Source of the DNA: Setophaga petechia
Lineage: Eukaryota; Chordata; Aves; Passeriformes; Parulidae
Length of the DNA: 64,000 nucleotides
Assembly: GCA_024362935.1 (NCBI GenBank)
Contig: JANCRA010000014.1
Span: 2,189,001 to 2,253,000 of the forward strand
Direction of reading: 5' to 3'
Shown: positions 51,001 to 60,000 of the stretch, in pieces
Position numbering within the stretch: position 1 is the first letter of the stretch
Layout of the letters: each line of letters begins with the position of its first letter
The notes under the pieces: generated by a model
Database searches by the model: none
The model's input: the letters and a program-made list of their open reading frames with translations, nothing else
What the model was told of the DNA's origin: nothing
Program-made: the position numbers and the translations under genes

Positions 51001-54000
51001 CCATGACTTTTTTTCTATTACAGAACCAGAAAAAAAGAGAATATTTCCTGTACTTTCTGAAATTCCTTTATTTACCACAAACTTTAAAACAACCCACAAA
51101 CTTGGTAAAACTGCTCAAGTTTCTGTCTTCTTTTTCCCCCCCTTTTTTTGTGTAACAGCTCTGCTGAGAGGAAATTCCTCCCTTATGTAATATATTTTGA
51201 AATCCTCTCCTCTCCCCACTCATTTTGGCAGCTTTTGGATGGCTGGAAAAACTTTGTGTATGTTTGGAGTTGTCATTGAAACCAATGTCATGTGAGAGGC
51301 TGCTCTGTGATCCCCAAACTCCCACCCAGCTCCTTCCCTCTGGGTCCAGCTGCCTCCCAGATGCTCCAGTGGATATTTTGGATCCATAGGGATTCACCCC
51401 TGGCCTGGCTCATGCTGATTTTCCTCAAGTCAAGAAATCCTGATTTTTGGCTTGATTAAACCTCATCTCCCAAGGAATAAATGCTTCAAGATCCAAGGGT
51501 GTTGTGGCTTGTTTGTGTGGGAAGAAATACTGAATATTCCCATTTTTTAGAGCATGGACAAGATGGAGTCTGGAGCAGGAGCTGCAGGTTTCACTGGGAA
51601 GGTTTTGCCTGGGTTTTTGCTGCCATTCTCAATTTTCCTGGCATATGGAGTTGATTAATTAGCAATAGGCAGCCTTGTGTGGGGGGAGCTGTTCCTGTTG
51701 GAAAGCAGATCCTACAAACCAGCTGTTTTCTTTAACAATAATGAGGGGAAAAAATTCCATTACTCCGTGGTTGCTTGCTTAACTCTGGATGTCTGCAGGG
51801 TGTAAGGGCTGTGTAAACTCTGAGGGGCTTTTCCAAGCATCCAGAGCAGTTGATAAATGTAAAACCAGCAAGAATTGGGCAGCAATTTTGTCCTTGTGCA
51901 CAAAAAAAAAGTGTTTCCTTCTTGATGTCACCCATCACAACATCTGTGAGGGACAGTTGATGCCAATTACTGAATTTAGAGGAACCAAATTAAATTAATT
52001 ACTAAACAAATGCTTCTTGCTCCTCCCCAAGGTCCTGTGGTCGGATTCTTCAGTGACGTTGGTAACCAAATCTTCTGCTGAAGTGACTGAATTCATTTCA
52101 AAGGTAAAGACAATAAGAAAAGCACTTTGAAAAGGAAAAAAAGATTTTGTCCCTCTCTCTAATTTTGTTCAGTGATACTCCTCAAAATGGGCCAAGATAA
52201 TTCAGATTGAATTTAATAAAATATTTGATTTATAACAGGCAGTGGCTTGAACCTCATAGAAATAACAAAACTTTTCAAGTTTAATTTGTCATATCCTCCC
52301 CCTGTAGCTGTCTCAGCTGTATCCAGAAGAAAACTTGGAGAAATTCATTCCCTGCTTAGCTGGTCCAGATTCATTTTACCTGGAACGGAACCACATGGAC
52401 CTGGAATCAGACCTGAGGTATGCTGGGATTTTGTGGAGTTTTTATCTTGACACTGGGCTTCTTTCACTGAGAAAAGAAAAAAAAACCCAGGAAATACAAA
52501 TATTATCTCCATATTCTAAATTACTGCAAAGAAATTAGAGCCTGATCCTAAGCTTTTTTCCTGGATGTTCCATTAATTCCATTGCATAACAATTTTTCAG
52601 GAATTCTTTCTTGAGAAATACAGATGGTAATAATATTCTGTATTAAGCTTCCTGGAGAATTGATATTTCCTCATTCCTTGTGAAGAACAAATAGAGGATC
52701 ACTGGTTTTGCAAAAGTTTGTTTTGGACTCAAAAATAACCAGAATTGTTTAAAACAACCATTCAAAACTCAGGAAAAAATAGAAGCCTAAATAGTCACCC
52801 ATCTGTATTGGGGAATGGGTTGTGGGGATTTTTTCCTCCCTTTTCACAGAGTTCTTATTTTCTCAGTCATTTTAGGTTGTCATTTTACTTTAATTTTAAA
52901 AAGTTAGGTATGTATTTAGCTATTATTAAAATATTACATTTTTGGAAGCCTTTAACAACTAAGAAATTTTTTGAAGCCTTATCTTGTACCTCCTCAAATT
53001 ATCACAAATCATCTGGCCATTATTTAATATAAGCCAGTATTTTAAATATCATAATCTGTGGCAGATCACATCAGATTTCTCTTTCTAAATATGATTTTCC
53101 CAGGAAAATAGTAATGACTTAAATTCCTTTCAGCTGCTGCTGTCTTTTATCTACACAAAACGAGATTATCACAATATTAATATTATTCCCATCCTAATAT
53201 GTTATTATTACAAAATTAAATGACACTTTAAAATATTAATTCACTTTATTAGAGCTTCTCTTTCCACTTTTTTGTTTCCCTAAGCCATGGTGGATGTTGG
53301 TTTTCCATAGGCAGCAGCCAGCAGGTGCAAGCCTGGCTTGTTTTTCATGGCAGGCAGCATTCCCAGTGCCTTGCTGTGCTCCAAGGAGAGTTTGGGAGGC
53401 TGCAGGGAGTGTGTGTGTGCCTGCTGCTTGGGAACAGCAGCCTCTGCAAATCTGGGTTAATGGAGCAGCCACTGCCCTGCCAGGGCTCAGCTGCAGCTCT
53501 GGAGCAGGGCAGAAGCTGCTCCAAGGTGCTGCTCAGCTGTGAAATTCAGCACTGAGCTCTGGGGGTTCCAGCTGGGAAACACCTCTGGGTGTGCGAGGGG
53601 CAAAGCTTTGGGAAATTGGCTTTTTTTGTGGAATCTCAGAGTGGTTTGGGTTGAAGGGAGCTCAGAGCTCATCCCATTCCACCCCTGCCATGGCAGGGAC
53701 ACCTCCCACTGTCCCAGGGTGCCCCAAACCCTGTCCAGCCTGGCCTTGGGCACTGCCAGGGATCCAGGGACAGCCACAGCTGCTCTGGGCACCTGTCCCA
53801 GGGAAGGATTTCTCTCTAAATCCATCCTCTTCCAGCTCAAAGCTGTCCCTCCTTGTCCTCCCCTCCATCCCTTGTCCCACAGCCCCCTGGAGGAGTTGGA
53901 ATGCTGTTAAAGGGCTTTTTTCCCTTAAAAGAGGCACAGGGAAAACGTGACAGAAGTTTTGCCCTAAACTGCCAGACTCTGCATCTGCTGTTTATCTCCA

Positions 54001-57000
54001 AAAGGAGGAAATTCAATAACAGATCCATCTCTATTTTCTATTCCTCAGGCTCCTGCATTTGAAAGGCAATTTTCAAGTTTACATTTGAACATTTTCTGCC
54101 CTAGAAGTGTTCAGGGTTGCTGAATGAGGGATTTTTGCTGAAACACTCACCAGAGTGAAAACAACCCTGGGGTAACAGGGTTTGGCATTAAGAATAAGAA
54201 CATCCATATATTTCCTGAACTCAGAATAGCATGGTGTGTTTCAGCTTTTAAATTTCCAATCTGATTTCCAAGTGTGTTGTCCAGAGTGCAATCCTGATGG
54301 ATTTGGGAGGCTCTAACAGAGCAGGGCCTTTGTTTGCTGCAGGTACCTGGCCCCGTTCCCTTCCCATGTGGTGAAAAACGACCACGTCAGGAAGTTCTTC
54401 AGCACTTCATCTCCCTCACAGCAACTTCAGAGCTCGAGTGAGTTGAAATAAAGTTTAAAAAATACTCTTTTTTTGTACTGCATTTCATAAACTGATGCTA
54501 TTTGTGACTGTGTTCCTTGTTTCCAGATCCTGGCAACCCTTCCCTGTATAAAGTAGGAACTACGCTGGGAACATCTGGAAGGTGAAATATTTGTCTTGTT
54601 TGTAACTCATTCTCTTAAAAGGCAATTTTCATGTCCTCCAACAAAACCCAGACCCCCTTCAAGGAGCCAATATTGTGGCTTCTTTTGCCACTTCCATATG
54701 GAAAGATTAAAAATTTCCATGGAATTATATTTGGGCATCTTTACTTCTTTTTAATAATGCAAAGGCCACTCTGTCAAAAGCTTTTTTAAATCACAGAGAG
54801 GCAGCAGAATATTTTAGATCTGTGATTAGTGAAGGAAATTATTGAAGGAAAATTCTGTTTAAGGTGAAGTTCAGCTTCACCCTTTACCAGAAGTGCTCTG
54901 TTACTGAGCTGTGGAGCAGGGCAGCTACAAACCCATACCCTGGCTCCAACGGGCTGGTTTTCCCCAGAATTTCTGTGAATTTTTCCCGATTTCTATGACC
55001 ACAGCAGCTGATCTCTGTGTATCCCAGCTCCTCCAACTAAACCCAGCCCTGTTCCTGTTTTGCAGACCTATATGTGGGGTGGCTGGAATTCAGTCTTCCC
55101 AGAGCCACGTGCAGCACTCAGCCGCTGCCCCGGTGTCTCTGGCGCACTGCTCGCACCCGGGCGGCGCCGGCTCCTCGCTGGGCTATCGCTCCCAGCTGGA
55201 CAGCTCCTCCCCTGCCATGCTGATGTCTTCCAGCCCTCAGACCCCTCAGACACAGGAGCAAAACGGGATCCTGGACTGGCTCAGGAAGCTGCGCTTGCAC
55301 AAGTATTACCCCGTCTTCAAACAGCTCACCATGGAGAAGGTAGGGCGGGAGATGGAGGGGAGCAGGCGGCTTTCAATGATCCCCACTGCCCAACCCGGCT
55401 GCTGGCTCTGCTCGCACACGATGGGTCGGGGCAGCCGCGGATCAAAGGACGAGTCTGGGCTCTTCAATGCTTCAGTCTTCAGATTGTTTATTAATTTTTA
55501 TCTCACAGAGATTTCCTTTCTGCCAGCCAGGGTCTGACCAGCAAGGCAGCCAAGGGCACTCTAACCACCCCTAGGCGGTCGTGTCCTTTTATAACAAAAA
55601 CTACGTACATCATATTTACTTTTTATTCCCAATACCTTTCACCCTTATTGACAAGTGTACTTTCACCATAAACCAATCCCCAAGTGCCAACACCACCACA
55701 GAAGATGGAAGACAAGAAGAAGAAAGAAGAAGCATGAGACACACCCCGATTCCTCCATCTTGTCTCCATAACCCCCTGTATCGAGATATAACCCCCCTGT
55801 ACCATAATCCTAAAATACTTATTTCACCCTGAAAATATACAATCCCTCCACCACTCAAACTGTGCTCATTCTCAGTCCTCATACACATCCTCTGAAGGGT
55901 CAAAGTCCAGCCACCAAGAATGCCTGGCAACATTGCAGGACCTCCGAGCCCCCTGTGGGTTTTCTCGGTGATACTGGACGTCAGGAGCGATGTGCTGAGC
56001 TCCCACACCCCACCTTCTCCAGGCTGGGAGCATCTGCACTGAGGGTCACACACGAGTTTCTGGCACGTGCTGGGGAGGTTTTCACTTTCTGCAAGCAGGA
56101 ATGAATTGATGAAAACCTTCCTGCTGTTCTCACTCTGTGCTGTGTCCGGGGCTGTCCAACAGCTGCTTCTCCCAGGCTTCCTCATGGAGTGCTTGGAGAT
56201 CCAGCTGGGATGCTGCCTCAGCAGCTCTGCTTGGCTCCCTGCACATCCTTTTGTGTGCTGGAGATACCTAAATATATTGATTTCTCTGGAATTCTGCTTC
56301 TTGGTTGATTTTTCTCCCAAAATATTTGGTTGTCCTCATTTTAAGAACTAGATTTTCAGACTCGTGGCATGAATATGAACATGAGTGAGTGAGGTTTGTT
56401 TCCTGCAGAAATTCTTGTGGAAAAATCATCTCTTACATCTTTGCATTGTAAGAGTCCCAGATCACACCTGTGTGTGTGGATTTTGTCTCAACAAGGTTTT
56501 GGAGCATTTTCCCAGCTCCAGAGGGAGATCCCTTGTCCTCTGTGTTTTGGCCTGGAACGCCCTCCAGTGGAGGGAGGCTTGGGCTGAGCTTTGTGCTGCT
56601 TTGGAATATTTTATGGATTTAATTTCAATCTCTTACCAGAGGCTTCTGATTGAATTTTTTTCATTATAAGAAGGGAAATATACTGGAGTTTTTTTTTCTT
56701 TCATAATTTAGTAAAACTCTATATTCCACTCTATTTTTAAAAAGCAAATATTATTATGCATACTTCACTGGCTTCCATTTTAATTACATTATAATGTAAA
56801 TGTCTGTATCTACCTCTATATTTTATTATTAAATTTACTACAGGTGTATATTTTTACTCCACTTCTGTGGTAAATTACACACTGGGAAAAATGGAGTGAT
56901 TTTCTAAGATCCTTAAATTCACTGATAGCACCAAGTTCTATTTTAATTTAATTCTATTTTAATATGTACACGACTTATTTCATCTTTATTGTGACTGGTT

Positions 57001-60000
57001 AATACAAGCACACACCCAATTAAATTAAATCTGCAGATGTTCTTCCTTTCATGCCTGTCCCCCACACTTTCCTTTTACACTATAATTGAAAACTGGAGTA
57101 GAGAGTTTCTTTGAATTTAAAAATGGTTTTAAAGTTGGCTTTTGGAATTGCTCTTCCCTAAAAATGGGAATAAGAATATTTCAGGATATAAAACTAAACA
57201 TATTTTTTCTTTCCAAGTTTCTGAGTCTTACTGAGGAAGATCTGAACAAGTTTGAGTCCCTCACCATGGGAGCAAAGAAGAAGCTCAAGACCCAACTAGA
57301 GCTGGAGAAGTAAGTGAGGGCTGGGTGAACTTCTTTGAAGGTCAAAAAATGCAAATTTTGCTTCCCAGAGCACAAACCTGCCATGATTCCCATGGAGATA
57401 GGGATGATTATTATCTCCATTATTAAACAACAGTTAGCACTTTCTGGTTTACTGCTGCCTGGTCAGGATTGTGATAAGGATACCAAATCTTTCAATCTAC
57501 AAAATACACACATTGTGTTTAGGTTTTTTTAAACTGGTATCACATTTAGTGCAAAGATTTTGGGCTTCCCATCCACTTGACATTGGTGGGAGCTGTTGGG
57601 TTTGCAGGCCCAGGGGATGCTGTCCCAAAGTCAGGCCTTTTTTCCTAGCAAGTGACAATTTTCTGGCTCCCATCCATGTGGATGGAGCACAGCTACTTCA
57701 GCAGCTGCCTCAGTGTCCCACAGTGACCCCAGGCAGCTGTGACAGCCCTTTGGGGACACTGATGCAACAGATTGTCCTGGTTTTTGCATCTCCACTTACA
57801 GGAAAGTGTTTATTCTGCAGCTACTGCTGTTCCCTAAAAAGCAACTAGAAACCCAAATCTGTGCCCATTTATCAGAGCTCCTTGGCAGTGTTTATCAGCA
57901 ATTTTAGTTTTTCCAGAGTTTGTTTGGAAAACTTGGGGCTGTGTTTGTTTTCTCTTTGGGTTTGGGATGTGCTGGCATAATATGTGATAGAATTTTAGAG
58001 TTTAGTCAGGATTTGGGGATGTTTTACCCTGGACAAATAAGAGCTTGGTGCTGTAATCAGATGGCAAATAGTCCAACCCTAAGTGCTGGCAGTTCTGGTC
58101 AGCACTGCTGTGATTTCCAGTGTTTCCATTTGAAATGGGCACAGCAGCAGTGGATTGTTCAATGGGCTTTGTCTGCCTTGGGTTCATTCAGAAATGGATT
58201 TATTTATGGTTGTATTTTAGCCAGTTTCTGTCTCTTCACACTTCTCTCCATCCCCCTGTAGGGAGAAGTCAGAGAAACGGTGCCTAAACCCCTCCACACC
58301 TTCCTCAGTGACCAGCAGTGGGGTGGCCAGGGTTCCCCCCACTTCCCACGTGGGGCCTATCCAGAGCATCCGGGGCAACCACGCCGCAGGTGAGGGGAGC
58401 AGGGGACAGTGCTGTGCTCAGCTGTGCCTGCACAAGGGTCACCTCACTCCTGTGCTGCTGCTTCCCCAAGCCTTATCTGCCAAAAGCCATTGGCTTAACG
58501 GGGAGCAAGCAAAAAGGCTGATTTTGGTCATTAGTGGGGACAATAAAAGTGATTTTTCCATGGCTCTGGTGGGAATGGGCAGCTGCTCTGTTCCACCTGT
58601 GATGTGTCCCTGTAAATGCTGAGCATGGCCGTGTCCTGCTGAGGTGCTTTCAGCGTCACCTCCGTGTCCCCTGTCCCTGCAGAGCTGCGAGTGGACGTGG
58701 ATCAGGCAGCCCACCCCCTGCCCAGGGAGGGCAGCTCCTCCGAGTACTCCAGCTCCAGCTCCAGCCCCATGGGGATCCAGGCACGGGAGGAGAGCTCGGA
58801 CAGCGCCGAGGAGAACGAGAGACGTAAGCAGAGCCCCGCGGCCGCGCCCCCTGCCCCGCCCAGGGCTGTCCTCACCGCCCCTCTCTCCCCAGGCCTGGAG
58901 CTCCACCTGGACGCCTCGGACAAGGAGAAGCCGGTGATGCTGCTGAACCATTTCCCCTCGAGCTCTGCCAGGCCCACGGCCCAGGTGCTGCCCGTGCAGA
59001 ACGATGGTGGCTCGGGCCCCGCCGGCCACCACGCGCTGCCCATGCAGATGCTGTCCCCCAGCCCCTCACACATGGCCCCCATCCGCATGCTCGGCTCCGT
59101 GCACAAACCCGAGCGCGGCTCCGCCGACATGAAGCTGCTCTCGTCCTCCGTGCACTCCCTCTTGTCTTTGGAGGAAAGGAATAAAGTGTCTCCCGGCTCG
59201 AGGGGCAGCATAAAGATGGAGAAGGGCTTTGGGAACGCCGTGGTGGACGTCATGTCCGCGTCCTCCCCGCACCAGCCCCTGCAGGTGCTGTCGGGGGGTG
59301 CCGAGAGCAGCTCCCCAACGTCCACCATGAACTTTGGGCCTCGCACCAAAGTCGTCCACGCTTCCGCTCTGGACAGAGTGATCAAACCAGCCCAGCAGCC
59401 AGGACTCATAGTGGAGACGAGCACTGCTGCCACGGTGACGTCCAGCACAGTCTTCCACGTGGCTCGTCCGCCCATCAAACTCCTGGTGTCGTCGTCTCTT
59501 CCCACCGACTCCGCCATGGCCGGACAGACTTCCTGCTCCAGTAATATGCAAATAACGGTGTCCCCTGCAATAATCAACCCCCGGACTGCTCTGTACACAG
59601 CCAACACCAAAGTTGCCTTTTCTGCCATGAGCAGCGTGCCCGTGGCGCCCATGCAGGGCAGCTTCTGCGCCAACAGCAACGCGGCCTCTTCCAGCAGCCA
59701 CCCGTCCCCGTCCTTCACCACCATGGCCAACCTGCCCAGCTGCCCCGCGCCCAGCTCCAGCCCCACGCTCTCCTCCGGCGCCGACAACAACTTCTACAGC
59801 AGCAGCAGCAGTAGCAGCAGCAGCAGCAGCGGCTCGGCCGGGAGCGTCCCCGTCCCCAACCAGAACCACCATCACCACCACCACCAGCAGCCGCCGCCGC
59901 AGCCCCCCGGCTGCATGGTGTGCAGCTCCTGCGGCTGCAGCGGCAACTGCGGCTCCAGCGGCATGACCGTCAGCTACGCCAACTATTTCCAGCACCCCTT

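Larger units (their letters stand above)
48568..52031 (+). other. Intron 3 of ZCCHC14
   Basis: GT-AG intron of 3.5 kb. It contains an LTR-like stretch (about 49090-49430) and a CAGTGG-rich minisatellite (49624-50238). The remainder (50.3-52.0 kb) is AT-rich with no recognised feature. Confidence 0.9.

Noticed and set aside
54911..55537. A 208-codon frame running past exon 8
   Set aside because: The part after 55339 is intron and LTR sequence; the GT donor at 55340 and the family sequence show the true exon end.
34459..56050. A complete endogenous retrovirus between the LTRs
   Set aside because: The LTRs are different sequences, each has its own flanks, and no gag, pol or env similarity is visible between them.
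58702..59995. Minus-strand frames of 309 and 362 codons over exon 12
   Set aside because: They are antisense shadows of GC-rich coding sequence.
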